From positions 186,001 through 250,000 of the forward strand of contig JAQTLX010000003.1 in assembly GCA_028714695.1 (NCBI GenBank): a DNA stretch of 64,000 nucleotides, written 5' to 3'. This document shows positions 1 through 9,813 of the stretch, one piece after another. The position numbers and the translations under genes were made by a program. The stretch comes from Ignavibacteria bacterium. GTDB taxonomy: Bacteria; Bacteroidota; Ignavibacteria; Tepidaquicellales; Tepidaquicellaceae. A model generated the notes under the pieces. It was not told the origin of the DNA and did no database searches. It was given only the letters and a program-made list of their open reading frames with translations. How positions within the stretch are numbered: the first letter of the stretch is position 1; each line of letters opens with the position of its first letter.

Positions 1-2939
1 AAGATATTTTGTCGTATTTTTTCGAGTTGATTTAGAGCGTTCGTCCTCTGTTCAACAATAAGCGGATTAGCTCCCGTTAATTTTGAAAGAGAAAGCAATC
101 CTTCAACTTCTAAAAATTCTTCGTTGTTAAGTGTTCTGAAACTGTCAATTTCCTCAATCAAGTTTTGTTCAAGCACAATCAAAATTCGGCGCTTTTTCAA
201 TACTTTATTGTGTAATTCATTAACTAGTATTTCTCGTAATAAATCAGTGAAATGATTTCTTTCAATGCCATTTGCAATTTGGGCTGCATCTTCACGGCTG
301 TCTGAAAATACAACCAGTTTTCTTTCAGCTTCGTTGTTTGAAAGTTGATAAATTAACTCTTTTGCAAACATTTGAGTTGTCTTGGCAAAACCAGTTCTGA
401 AACCTCTGATGGAAGTTACTTTAGATTTCCTTGAATCGTTTCTACGTCTTTGGTGATTCACTCCGCAACACGGGCATACATTTGGTAATGCCTTATGCGT
501 TTCTCTTGAGTCGATGTTTCCGTTCGCATCAGGATATGCAATATCACGGCTTGAATTGTTTTCGGTGATAATGAAGTAGTAGCCTTTAATCCAATTTGTA
601 TTGTCTTCATTCGATTTGTCATTTCCGAAATCAATATCACCCGAGAAACGATTCAATGAAGCTGGAATCCAGTTTGCTTCGTAGTCAGTTTGCCGAAATA
701 CTCCTGTCGTTGTTTGTCTCCAAAAGTTAGCAGAAATACCCGATTCAGCATCATGTGGTGTGAACTGCTGGTTGCCACATGGCCAAAACACAGCATACTC
801 CTGATAGCTTCTTTTCTCAACAAGCTTAGCCGGTGTTTTTTCTGGGATACCTTCTATGTTAGGGCTGATTGGAAGTAATTCAAATGAATGGTTGCCAGCT
901 TCATTCCTTGTAACTAATCGGCTTCCACCAAATAAAGTTGTCCCACAATTGTCACAGTAAAGTAATTCCAAAACCCTGTTTCCGCTCTCTGAATTTATCC
1001 GTGTAGTTGAATAAAGTTTTCCAGCTGTACGCTCTCCATCTGCAAATACAGTGTTTCCAACGTCGTCTTGTTTAACGGAAGCCCAAAGCCCCTCAATGTT
1101 TCTAAAGAAATAGTGAAACCTGAATCTAGGTAATTTTCTTTCGACAGGAATTGCATCGGAAATAGCACTGAACTCCGTTTCATCCAAAATTGCCCTTGCA
1201 ATCAACAAGCCTCTTAACGCACTTTGCAAATCCTCTTTACTGGCTGTGTTTTCAAAAATTGTTTCAGCAAAATACTTATCTGTTGCATCATCCCCAGGTG
1301 CCTGTATTGAACAAACAGCTTTATAATCATTGAATGGTGAATACAATCTTTCTTTCAATTGGAAAGCAGGATTGGTAATGACTAAAAGTAATTTTGATAT
1401 CCCGTTTTCACTTTCCGGCAAACTAAAAGCCGATGCAAGTTCTGTTGCGACTGTTTCGCAAGTTGAGATAAAAATTGAATTTGCAATGATTCCTTTTGCT
1501 TCTGAAAATGCAATGGAGATTTTTTTAAATGGATTTACTGGAAGTTTTATGGGGGACTCAGAAAATGCAACAACAGGATTGTTTCTTCCTTCAATTAGTT
1601 TAAACTTTTGGTTAAAGTGTTCTTGACTCACTCCAAAAAAATCACAAACAAAATTTTTGCTGTCATCGTCTCCAGCTTCAAGTGATGCACTCGATGCAAG
1701 TATTCGTAACTGTGGATGGTGCGGGTGTAATCCTATACGGTTAAGAACAAGTTTTAGCAGGTACGCTACTTCTGTACCCTGTGTTCCTCTATACAAGTGT
1801 AACTCGTCTATGATTAAATGAAAAATACGGTTGTTCTTTTCTGTTTCTCTTTGTTCGACCTGTAAATCTTCGCAAGCTAGCCATTGCTTTGTCTCTTCAA
1901 ATATTCCTTTGTCAATATCTCGCATAAGCATAATACTTAACATAGAGTAATTTGTAATGAGTATGTCGGGAGGTGCTACTTGCATATCAAAACGGCATCG
2001 CATTTCCACTCCATCTAATCGTTGGAAAAACGATCTTAAATCTTTTGCTTCACTATCTGATTTTCCAGTTTCCTGAATATATTGCGATACACGGTCTGCA
2101 TCTATTTCAATTTGTTGTAATTGTTCTTTGAGTTGGTTTACTTTTTTTGTGTTTATTACTAATGTTCCATCATCTTTCCTTTTCTTTAATTCACCTGGAA
2201 TCGGTGAACTACCATTGTATCTTCCAAAATAAATTGCGTTGCCATTTACATTTGTGTTTAGCCATTGTCTTGTTTCATTTGAATCAAGCGCTTTTCGTAA
2301 ACGGCTCATTTGGTCCTCAACCAATGCGTTCATGGGGTATAAAATTAATGCTCTTACACCTGCCTTTCTTTGTTCGTGTTTTCGCTGTCTTACGGCCTCA
2401 CTAAGAGTGAAATTAGATGTATTTACAATTTGTGTTGGCGTAAGTCCTCCCTCTGTCATCTCTTTCCACCAAGTATTTGCAGTTGCTTGTTTCGCATTAG
2501 GCGGTTGCCAATTTGCAAATTCTTTGGCGAGTTGTGCAAAAAGGGGCAACAAAAAAGCTTCAGTTTTTCCTGAACCTGTTCCAGAAGTAATTATGCAGTT
2601 GTTTCCCTCAAGTGCTTGCCTCAACATTTCAGCTTGATGTGAATGTAGCATGATGTTAGCAGGAAATAAACCAGTTTTTACAAGTCCCTTAAACGTGTTC
2701 GCCTCATGTTCGTTAAGTACATTGCCCAAATCTGCCAGCGTTAAATCATCAATACGTTTGTTGCTAGAGACATAATCGGGCAAGGGTTCAATCCAAGGTT
2801 TACGGTACAGAACTTTGTCAAAATTGAGTAATGTTTTGCGTTCGTTCTCAAGGCCTTCAAATTTCGTTCTGAAAGCAGTTTCTACATATCGAATAAAATT
2901 GTTCTTAATTATTTCAAACGAACCTATAGGATCTTTCAT
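1..2939 (-). CDS. Giant DExH-box helicase, DruE/YprA-like, C-terminus beyond window
   Basis: The minus-strand frame is open from the ATG at 2939 to the left edge (979 codons), so the C-terminus is missing. Helicase motifs are clear: Walker A GTGSGKTEAF near residue 120, motif Ia LILYPMNALVEDQ, motif II IIDELHLYRGTQGTE near 375, and SASL just after. The second RecA domain opens with KLVVFSDSREDAAQIANGIE near 875. Two CxxC pairs (YCDNCG near 661, CPCCG near 820) suggest a zinc site inserted between the lobes. This layout is that of the 1,600-2,100-aa helicases that end in DUF1998 (DruE of Druantia, YprA/MrfA, DrmA relatives). Its start overlaps the stop of the 951-aa gene by 4 bp (ATGA), so the two are translationally coupled. 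A role as the motor of an anti-phage system is inference; the unseen C-terminus would settle the subfamily. Confidence 0.85.
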   Translation of the reverse strand, partial: MKDPIGSFEIIKNNFIRYVETAFRTKFEGLENERKTLLNFDKVLYRKPWIEPLPDYVSSNKRIDDLTLADLGNVLNEHEANTFKGLVKTGLFPANIMLHSHQAEMLRQALEGNNCIITSGTGSGKTEAFLLPLFAQLAKEFANWQPPNAKQATANTWWKEMTEGGLTPTQIVNTSNFTLSEAVRQRKHEQRKAGVRALILYPMNALVEDQMSRLRKALDSNETRQWLNTNVNGNAIYFGRYNGSSPIPGELKKRKDDGTLVINTKKVNQLKEQLQQIEIDADRVSQYIQETGKSDSEAKDLRSFFQRLDGVEMRCRFDMQVAPPDILITNYSMLSIMLMRDIDKGIFEETKQWLACEDLQVEQRETEKNNRIFHLIIDELHLYRGTQGTEVAYLLKLVLNRIGLHPHHPQLRILASSASLEAGDDDSKNFVCDFFGVSQEHFNQKFKLIEGRNNPVVAFSESPIKLPVNPFKKISIAFSEAKGIIANSIFISTCETVATELASAFSLPESENGISKLLLVITNPAFQLKERLYSPFNDYKAVCSIQAPGDDATDKYFAETIFENTASKEDLQSALRGLLIARAILDETEFSAISDAIPVERKLPRFRFHYFFRNIEGLWASVKQDDVGNTVFADGERTAGKLYSTTRINSESGNRVLELLYCDNCGTTLFGGSRLVTRNEAGNHSFELLPISPNIEGIPEKTPAKLVEKRSYQEYAVFWPCGNQQFTPHDAESGISANFWRQTTTGVFRQTDYEANWIPASLNRFSGDIDFGNDKSNEDNTNWIKGYYFIITENNSSRDIAYPDANGNIDSRETHKALPNVCPCCGVNHQRRRNDSRKSKVTSIRGFRTGFAKTTQMFAKELIYQLSNNEAERKLVVFSDSREDAAQIANGIERNHFTDLLREILVNELHNKVLKKRRILIVLEQNLIEEIDSFRTLNNEEFLEVEGLLSLSKLTGANPLIVEQRTNALNQLEKIRQNI

Positions 2940-5791
2940 ATATTAAAATTAATATTTTCTGAAATTAATGTTTGTCCTAATTTTATCCCGGATATATGTC
3001 TAGCTATGGATTCAGGAATATTTTTGTATAAATAGTAAAGAAAATTTTTATTGCAATAATTTATAAATTGTCTAGGCGGTATTTCCCCACTCAACATTAC
3101 TAACGCTTTTGCTAAAAGCAGTGGAAGCGGTAATAATACAGGAATGGCTAATATTTCGTTCTTTTTGTCATATAAAATTACATTTTTCCCCATCCTTTTC
3201 AAAACTAAGTATCTTCCCCATGTTTTATTAATATTAAAACACTTATTCGACATCCATAGTTTTTGATTTAATTTATAATCTAAGCGATACTCGACTAAAG
3301 ATAATTCCTTGTTAAAATTATCTGTATAATTTGGATCAAATGTAAAGGTCTCTGAATTAAAAATGTACCTTCCCCACGGATAATCTTCTTTCGGGCTTTC
3401 CATGTTTGAAAACATAAAATCTCTATACTCATTTACAGATGAACTCATTATCATAAATCCTATCTGATTAAATATGTCTTTATTAAATGCTATATCACAT
3501 TTCTTTGATAAATCATATAGTTTACTTTCATCTCTTTTAGAATCATTACTGAAAGAAAATAAAGATATTATATTTGGTAAAAGAAATTCGTTTTTTTTAT
3601 CATTTTGGTTCACAATATTGAATTTGATGTCTAATTTTTTCGAATATTTATTTATTTTTTGTATTAGCTCTTCATTTCTTGCACCTGTTATTATAGCCTT
3701 TCTACCATATTGTGAAGGAATCAAAAACAACTGTGGGGGACAAATATAAATTTGCCTAGATTCATAAAAACACTCGATAAAACCTAAATTTGAATAATGA
3801 TATAAAGCAGTCTTTTTCGCTCTGGATAAATTCTCTGGAGTTTTTTCAGCTGAACTGATTTTATTATAAAAGAATTCAAAATTGTTATAAAAATCATTAA
3901 TTGTGCAAGTTTTTATTGTTGACAAATAAGACAAAAGTGGATCATCATAATTCGTATAAGTGATGTTATTCTTTTGCGAAGAGAATGTAATTCCTAATAC
4001 ATAATTTCTCTTGAATAAATCAACATATTGCCTTTGAGTCTCAGCAAATCCTTTTTTAGTAATAATATCGTTACCTTTAACAATACTTAGATCCAAATTA
4101 TCAGTCCGTAACCCAAATTTATTTCGTAATGGTATATTATAAGGAAACTTTAATATCTCTTCTAAGTTGGTTTTTATCAATTCGTAACTATAAGCGTACG
4201 ATGCTAATTCTTGGTCCTTAATTTTAATTTTGAAAGGGATATTACATTTAATGCCTTTTGGGAAATAAAACCTATCTTTAAAGTTTTTATCCTTTTCCAA
4301 AAATATTAATGTTCCATCGTTTGTATATTCAATGAAAACATTCTCTGTTCCATCAGCATTTTTTATATCAATATAAGGAGGATATAAATAATGATATGAT
4401 TTGCCTTTTAAGTGTATTCCTTCTTTTGTTTCAATAGATTTGTTATATAAAATTTGCAGAGTTTCAAACTTAGGGTTACTTATTTGTGGATTCCTGAGCC
4501 AAAACAAAGAAAATCCTGATGGTATTCCTTCAAATTCAATTTTTTTAAAATCACCTGACATAAAGTTCTCACCCCAAGTTAGAATTTCGCTGTTAAATTC
4601 TTCTTTGCAAAGCATATACATTGGGTTGACTCTCGATAATGAATTTGTTTCAATAAAGTAACTATTACTTAGTTGATAATATCCTGCATTTATAAATAAA
4701 CGAATTTCACTGTTGGGAAATCTCGCAATCCATTTATTGTTTTCATCAGTGTATTCGTGGCAGTAATCTAAATTAAATAAAACAGTCGAAGAAAATCCGT
4801 TTATTTCATAATTAACTTGTATGTCATTAAAAATTAAATTGTCCGGATATTCGTTTTCCGAAAACAATCTGTTTGATATTTCAATTTTCTCATTGATAGT
4901 ATTAATTTTAAGCTGAAAACATATTTTTGCAATTGTATAACCTTTTGCAACTTTTTCTGTGTGTTCAAATACTATTTTTCTTTCGGTTTCTCCATTCCAT
5001 TTTTGAAATTCCTTCTTTATAATACCCAGTATAGCTTTAACAATTTCGGTATCCTTATTTTCCTTCAATATTTTATATACAAAATCTTTTAGCTTTAAAA
5101 TATTATCATTATGAAACAAAACTATTTTCAGAAAATATTCGGAAGAGTAATTCGAGTAGGGCGTTAATTTTGCTTCGTTAAATAAATCCGGGAGCTTTAA
5201 TAGATTGCTAGGAGATAGAAGACACTGGGATAAAGGTTTTCCTACATGTATCCAGTTAGGATTTCCGAAATTATGTAATTGAAAAACACCTAATGACCCA
5301 GCCTTTTTATTGTTTGCCCATACTAATAAATCATCCCATAAAACATCTAATTTTTTAAAATTCTGCGTATCTATTTTTTCTGCGGGTAAATCATTTTTTT
5401 CTAGGAATTGCTTAAATGGTTCATAATAATTTCTTGGATCAAAGTTTCTATGAGCTTCTGTAAGAGGTAAAACGGTTAATATTAAATAAATTAAATAAGG
5501 TGGATAAAAATTAGAATTACTTCCATAAAGGGTATTGCTAAGATTTACCCAATCTTCAAATACTTTTATCGCCATCTCAATAATGGGACTACCACACTTA
5601 CTTTCAGGTAAACAATTCTTTATTGCACATATGAAATCCTTCCATATAGCGTCATTATTTGTTACAAGTAAAGTACTTTTACCTATTTCGGTAATATCTT
5701 CTTTTGATAAATATAAATAGACATTTTTACTGGCACTGTCTTCATTAAAAATATGCCTTGCAATCAAGTTATTCCACTCTAAACAGTTCAT
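2936..5791 (-). CDS. Large protein of unknown fold, DruH-like partner of the helicase
   Basis: 951 residues, no signal peptide, no membrane segment and no catalytic motif that I recognise. The protein is rich in Asn, Lys, Ile and Phe. The N-terminus (CLEWNNLIARHIFNEDSASK, then VYLYLSKEDITEIG) resembles from memory the starts of large uncharacterised proteins coded next to DruE-type helicases, of which DruH of type III Druantia is the named case. The middle looks beta-rich; the C-terminal third (from about 640) is more helical and may hold winged-helix segments. The stop overlaps the helicase start by 4 bp, so a stoichiometric complex is likely. The DruH link rests on gene order, size and remembered similarity only, so the function stays unknown. 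Confidence 0.75.
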   Translation of the reverse strand: MNCLEWNNLIARHIFNEDSASKNVYLYLSKEDITEIGKSTLLVTNNDAIWKDFICAIKNCLPESKCGSPIIEMAIKVFEDWVNLSNTLYGSNSNFYPPYLIYLILTVLPLTEAHRNFDPRNYYEPFKQFLEKNDLPAEKIDTQNFKKLDVLWDDLLVWANNKKAGSLGVFQLHNFGNPNWIHVGKPLSQCLLSPSNLLKLPDLFNEAKLTPYSNYSSEYFLKIVLFHNDNILKLKDFVYKILKENKDTEIVKAILGIIKKEFQKWNGETERKIVFEHTEKVAKGYTIAKICFQLKINTINEKIEISNRLFSENEYPDNLIFNDIQVNYEINGFSSTVLFNLDYCHEYTDENNKWIARFPNSEIRLFINAGYYQLSNSYFIETNSLSRVNPMYMLCKEEFNSEILTWGENFMSGDFKKIEFEGIPSGFSLFWLRNPQISNPKFETLQILYNKSIETKEGIHLKGKSYHYLYPPYIDIKNADGTENVFIEYTNDGTLIFLEKDKNFKDRFYFPKGIKCNIPFKIKIKDQELASYAYSYELIKTNLEEILKFPYNIPLRNKFGLRTDNLDLSIVKGNDIITKKGFAETQRQYVDLFKRNYVLGITFSSQKNNITYTNYDDPLLSYLSTIKTCTINDFYNNFEFFYNKISSAEKTPENLSRAKKTALYHYSNLGFIECFYESRQIYICPPQLFLIPSQYGRKAIITGARNEELIQKINKYSKKLDIKFNIVNQNDKKNEFLLPNIISLFSFSNDSKRDESKLYDLSKKCDIAFNKDIFNQIGFMIMSSSVNEYRDFMFSNMESPKEDYPWGRYIFNSETFTFDPNYTDNFNKELSLVEYRLDYKLNQKLWMSNKCFNINKTWGRYLVLKRMGKNVILYDKKNEILAIPVLLPLPLLLAKALVMLSGEIPPRQFINYCNKNFLYYLYKNIPESIARHISGIKLGQTLISENINFNI

Positions 5792-6117
5792 ATATAAAGT
5801 TTGTTGCGAGAAATATTTGTTTGAATGTACTAAATATTAAATATAGTTTTTCCTTGTTAATAAATAAATATACATTGTAAAGTTAATGACAGTAAGAATT
5901 ATTAATACTTGATCGATTTATTACTTTGCTTAAATCACCAGTCAAAGCTTGCATATACAGATCCGATATTGCTATAATAGAATGCACAGCAAGCTATTTT
6001 ATATCATGAATATTTACTTCTTTACGAGTTTGGTGTGTCATGAAAGGCTATCGAACACAATGGAAATATGGTGCTTTTTCTTAATTATTTACGTCTTATT
6101 TTAATATATCATCTATA
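5792..6117. other. Intergenic gap inside the helicase operon
   Basis: 326 bases between two co-directional genes, with no open frame that looks coding, no clear terminator and no strong repeat. It may hold the promoter of the 951-aa gene, which would separate it from the upstream NERD-helicase. The end of the NERD-helicase gene (6118-6130) has no hairpin plus T-run. Confidence 0.4.
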
Positions 6118-8115
6118 TTATTCAATCCAATTCACAAAGTCACTATTTTCATTAGCTAGCTCTTTAATTGTTTTTGCGAACTTAGAGTCTTTGTCCTTTA
6201 TCGTAATAATCAAAGTGTCGATTGCTCTGGTCAGCGGTATTATAGACCACAAATAAACAAAATTATTTTTTATTTGTTCGTCCGTTAACAACCCTAGTGT
6301 GCTGTCATCCTTCTCTTTTTCATAAGTTTCAAATTTATAACGTATAAATTCATCCAGCTCTAAGCATACAACAGTCCAACCTTCCAATCCACGACACGAA
6401 TCATACTGCAAAACTCTATGCTGATTAGGATTAACAGAATATTCAGCTCTTAAATCAGTTTTTGTCCCATCCCATAATTCTATTCCCATTTTTTTAAAAT
6501 CTTCAGTTAGAGTAAACTCTTTTATAACATTTCCGTATTTATCATTTCCGACTTTTTTAACATTGCTGGGAGAAGTAAAAAACATCATTTCAAATGCAGA
6601 ATTCCCATTCTCTAGACATCTCTTATATTCTTTTTCGTGCAATTCTTTATAATATTTTTTCGTGCTTATTATTATTCTTCCCCCTGTCAATTCCTCCTTA
6701 ATTTCATGATTCCAATTAATACCAAATTTGCGAGCATAATAATTCACAAACATAACAAGATTCTTTTTCTGCCTGAGACAAATTTTTTCGTGAATTTTAT
6801 GTGTTTCGATTCTTTGGTTTTCTCCTCTTTCCCAATTGCATTTTGTTTTTTTCCTAACGAGTTGGTCAATTCCGTCCGCTACTATCAGCTTCATAGGTGT
6901 AAATATTTTATATAGAACGTATTTTTCTATTTCGTTCCAATCTTGTCCTTCATCGATCAATACAAAATCCCAAGCAACTTGATCATGCCTATTTTTCATT
7001 AATTTTTGTATATCTGTTTCTTGAATAAGACCCTGGCTTATATAAGAATATAATTCAGCAAGATATTCATCATATTTGGTAATATAATTTGGTATTACTT
7101 TTACCTCTGCGTCTGGATCATTTTCGTTTTTTACTAATCCGAAACCAATAATTAATTCAAAAAAGAATTTATGGAGTGTCATTATGTTGACTGTATAACT
7201 ATCTATTTTATCGGGAATCTCTGCTAATGCAAATAAGCGTTTCATATCACCGACTAATGCATGATTATAAGTTAATATAAGACATCTACTATTATTATTA
7301 ATTGCCAAATCACAAGCAATGCGCATAATTTTTATAGTTTTGCCAGTCCCAGCCCTCCCACTAACAATCAAGGTTTTTTTGCTAATATATTGAACATATT
7401 GTTGATCGTTTAATATCTTTCTGGTTATCAACTCAAGTTTTTTCCGTGTTAAAAGCGATATTCCGATTTTGGTTTTTTGAAAAAGATCGAAATATTCTTT
7501 AAAATTTTCCAAATCAAACCTTTTAATCTTTTTAGCGCACGAGAATGCCATTCGGTTTAAGTTTGTGCCATACGGTTTATTTTGTAAAAAAGCTTTATCA
7601 AATAAGTAAGAAAGAGAAAATCTGTTAGGTAGGAAATTATTGTCAGAATAATTATCGGTTAATATATTCAACTCCTCATTTGCCAATTGCCTTAACCAAA
7701 CAAAATTACATACATATGGTGATTCTTTTAATTTATCAATAAAATAATTTGTAAGAGAGTATTTTTGTTTTTCACTTTGAGTTGTAATATCGTGATACTT
7801 TCCATTATATTTTACTTTTAAGATATTATTTTCATATGCAATATCTTCTGCGGGATGATTTTTGGTTTCAAATATGAAACAAAAATCATTAATAAAGGTG
7901 TCGTTAATAATAGGATTTTTGTTTCTTTCAAAATTTCCAAGCGCTATAATATCAAAATCTTTTACTTGGTATCCAAATAAAGTGGCATTAGTTATAATCA
8001 GAATATCGCCATTTAATCTTTTTGAAATACCGTTAGCGATTATACTTTTTAAAAACTGTGCATCTCTATATTCTGTGGTTTCCTCATTACCGATCACTCT
8101 TATATTGATTGCCAT
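6118..8115 (-). CDS. NERD-type nuclease fused to SF1 (UvrD/DUF2075-like) helicase
   Basis: 665 residues, ATG at 8115. The N-terminal ~100 residues carry a PD-(D/E)xK-like pattern: VKDFDIIALG (D53 or D55) followed by FIFETKNH (E83, K85), as in NERD nuclease-related domains. A P-loop follows (SGRAGTGKT near 252), Walker B with a DEGQD signature near 388, LIVADGIDQL as motif III, QYDSCRGLEGW near 570 and PLTRAIDTLII near 625. These are SF1A helicase motifs. No zinc site or membrane segment. NERD plus SF1 helicase proteins occur in defence loci. Here it lies upstream of, and on the same strand as, the helicase pair, 326 bp away. Whether it is a subunit of that system or an independent single-gene defence is open. 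Confidence 0.85.
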   Translation of the reverse strand: MAINIRVIGNEETTEYRDAQFLKSIIANGISKRLNGDILIITNATLFGYQVKDFDIIALGNFERNKNPIINDTFINDFCFIFETKNHPAEDIAYENNILKVKYNGKYHDITTQSEKQKYSLTNYFIDKLKESPYVCNFVWLRQLANEELNILTDNYSDNNFLPNRFSLSYLFDKAFLQNKPYGTNLNRMAFSCAKKIKRFDLENFKEYFDLFQKTKIGISLLTRKKLELITRKILNDQQYVQYISKKTLIVSGRAGTGKTIKIMRIACDLAINNNSRCLILTYNHALVGDMKRLFALAEIPDKIDSYTVNIMTLHKFFFELIIGFGLVKNENDPDAEVKVIPNYITKYDEYLAELYSYISQGLIQETDIQKLMKNRHDQVAWDFVLIDEGQDWNEIEKYVLYKIFTPMKLIVADGIDQLVRKKTKCNWERGENQRIETHKIHEKICLRQKKNLVMFVNYYARKFGINWNHEIKEELTGGRIIISTKKYYKELHEKEYKRCLENGNSAFEMMFFTSPSNVKKVGNDKYGNVIKEFTLTEDFKKMGIELWDGTKTDLRAEYSVNPNQHRVLQYDSCRGLEGWTVVCLELDEFIRYKFETYEKEKDDSTLGLLTDEQIKNNFVYLWSIIPLTRAIDTLIITIKDKDSKFAKTIKELANENSDFVNWIE

Positions 8116-8385
8116 AAATAAACAAATATAAATTCTAAAGACTTGTTGGGAATACTATTAATTAATAAAATCTAATTAACACAATTCTTGAATAATCTAA
8201 ATTTAAAATATAATCCTAAAATTGGTCATTATCTTGTAATCCAAATATTTCATTTCTGCTATAGATGAACAACCATTAATAGATAGAAAAAATAAAATGA
8301 TTTATTGCTTATGTCGGTTCAAGAGAAAATTTAGCAATAATGATTTAAGATAGCAAAAAAGATATTCTAGAAAAGTAATTAATTT

Positions 8386-9504
8386 TTACTCCCTTTCTAT
8401 CAGCCACCTCAGCATTTCAATAGATTTATTCTGCACAGCAATGTATTTGAACAAATAAAAACGATCTTTTATGTAATACTTTTCCAGTAGGCTAATTTTT
8501 TCTTTCATTCCCCACCTGGAAAACATTATTGCATAAATCATTGTCTTGGCATAAAATTCATCCAGGTCGTATTGGAAGTTGCTTTCCAGAGACTTAAAAT
8601 TGGGTATATGTACTCTCTGCGCTTGATAGACTTTATTCTTATAATCATAAACATATCTGTATGGTTTCAATTCTAATTCTTCGTCTCGATTCGTTGGCAC
8701 GGAATAATTTCTTTTTGTTAAGATTAATTCTGGAATTTCTGGGTTATAGCGGGTATACGGTCCAAAATCATCAAAAAATAAATCAAACTCAGGTTTCGGA
8801 AATACCTTATTAAGTGTCTTTCCTAGTATTTTTATCGCGCTGATTTCATCTTTGTAATCCTGTATTGCCTTTCTGTCCCTTTCATTTGCATACTCAAAAT
8901 CATCTATCAGCACCTGCTTATCAATTTCATACCCCGGATCTTCATCCAATATCCAACTTATTAGCTCAGTCCTGTATTCCCTGTATTGACCCTTATGAAA
9001 ATTTTCTTTAGCCCAAGCTGTTATTTCGCCAGACTTATATTTATATCTTAAAATGAGAATAAGAATTGTTTTTGAGACATTAACATAGCCTAATAAGTAA
9101 TTTATCTCCTCACTATTTAGGTGAAGACCTATTAAAGAATGTGCGATTTTTGTAATGAGTTTGTATCTTGTCTTTTTACTTTTTATTGAACTTTCTAATA
9201 CCAACTTAAGTAAATCAAATAACAATGATGCAGTTCTATCAGGCAGGTCTATTTTGTTCTTACATAGCTCTAAATAATTGTACAATGATAATACTACCGC
9301 TTGTTTATTGATTCTCATTCCGTTTTTCCAGTCTTCAACTGCTATTCTTAATAGCGAGAAAAAGACGTTTGGATTGAACTGATAATAATTAAGAAACTCC
9401 CTCTGTTTGAGATAATCTTTATAAGATGATATTATACCGTCGTCAGGGTATTTGTTTTCAATTTTGGCGATGTTCAGTCTCAGGAAAAGTGAATCGGGAC
9501 TCAT
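8386..9504 (-). CDS. Hypothetical protein, 372 aa, mostly helical
   Basis: ATG at 9504. No family recognised. The N-terminal 200 residues look all-helical, with repeating hydrophobic heptads, as in helical-repeat proteins. A more polar middle holds FFDDFGPYTRYNPEIPELIL, and the end (MEKLRWLIERE-like helices) is helical again. No signal peptide, no transmembrane segment, no cysteine pairs. It lies upstream of the NERD-helicase on the same strand (270-bp gap) and divergently from the zinc-ribbon/HEPN gene, with palindromic sites in the shared promoter region. A regulator or island cargo protein is possible, but nothing in the sequence shows it. Confidence 0.7.
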   Translation of the reverse strand: MSPDSLFLRLNIAKIENKYPDDGIISSYKDYLKQREFLNYYQFNPNVFFSLLRIAVEDWKNGMRINKQAVVLSLYNYLELCKNKIDLPDRTASLLFDLLKLVLESSIKSKKTRYKLITKIAHSLIGLHLNSEEINYLLGYVNVSKTILILILRYKYKSGEITAWAKENFHKGQYREYRTELISWILDEDPGYEIDKQVLIDDFEYANERDRKAIQDYKDEISAIKILGKTLNKVFPKPEFDLFFDDFGPYTRYNPEIPELILTKRNYSVPTNRDEELELKPYRYVYDYKNKVYQAQRVHIPNFKSLESNFQYDLDEFYAKTMIYAIMFSRWGMKEKISLLEKYYIKDRFYLFKYIAVQNKSIEMLRWLIERE

Positions 9505-9561
9505 ATGTTATTTTTAGATATTATGATACGTTAGTATAAAAATATGAAAGATTATATAGAT

Positions 9562-9588
9562 AAATATTATCATTCGGTGATAATATTT
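9562..9588. promoter_or_regulatory. Perfect 11-bp inverted repeat, operator-like
   Basis: Arms AAATATTATCA (9562-9572) and TGATAATATTT (9578-9588) match perfectly around the spacer TTCGG. The site lies between two divergent genes, 58 bp upstream of one start (9504). A dimeric repressor binding here could control both genes. No T-run follows, so a terminator is unlikely. Confidence 0.55.
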
Positions 9589-9606
9589 ACGCATCCACAT
9601 TAATAA

Positions 9607-9625
9607 ATTATCATTGATTGATAAT
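9607..9625. promoter_or_regulatory. Second copy of the ATTATCA-N5-TGATAAT palindrome
   Basis: Arms ATTATCA (9607-9613) and TGATAAT (9619-9625) around TTGAT repeat the core of the site at 9562. The two centres are 41 bp apart, close to four helical turns, which fits cooperative binding by one regulator on one face of the DNA. Confidence 0.5.
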
Positions 9626-9813
9626 ATTAGCCGCTTTGCTTTTTATAAATTTGTATAGTTCAAGATTGTTGTACGATTAAATCATTTTTATAAACTTTAA
9701 ATCTCCCCCCCCTTAAAAATGTGCTTTATATTTACATTGTGTTTTTCTATGAACAATTTATACATTTTATCATTTTGCCAATACAAATAAATTAGTTTTC
9801 ACAAACAGATATT

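Noticed and set aside
1-2939. DISARM or BREX assignment for the helicase locus.
   Set aside because: No DNA methyltransferase, PglZ, phospholipase-D or separate DUF1998 gene lies in the visible part. Genes left of the window could change this.
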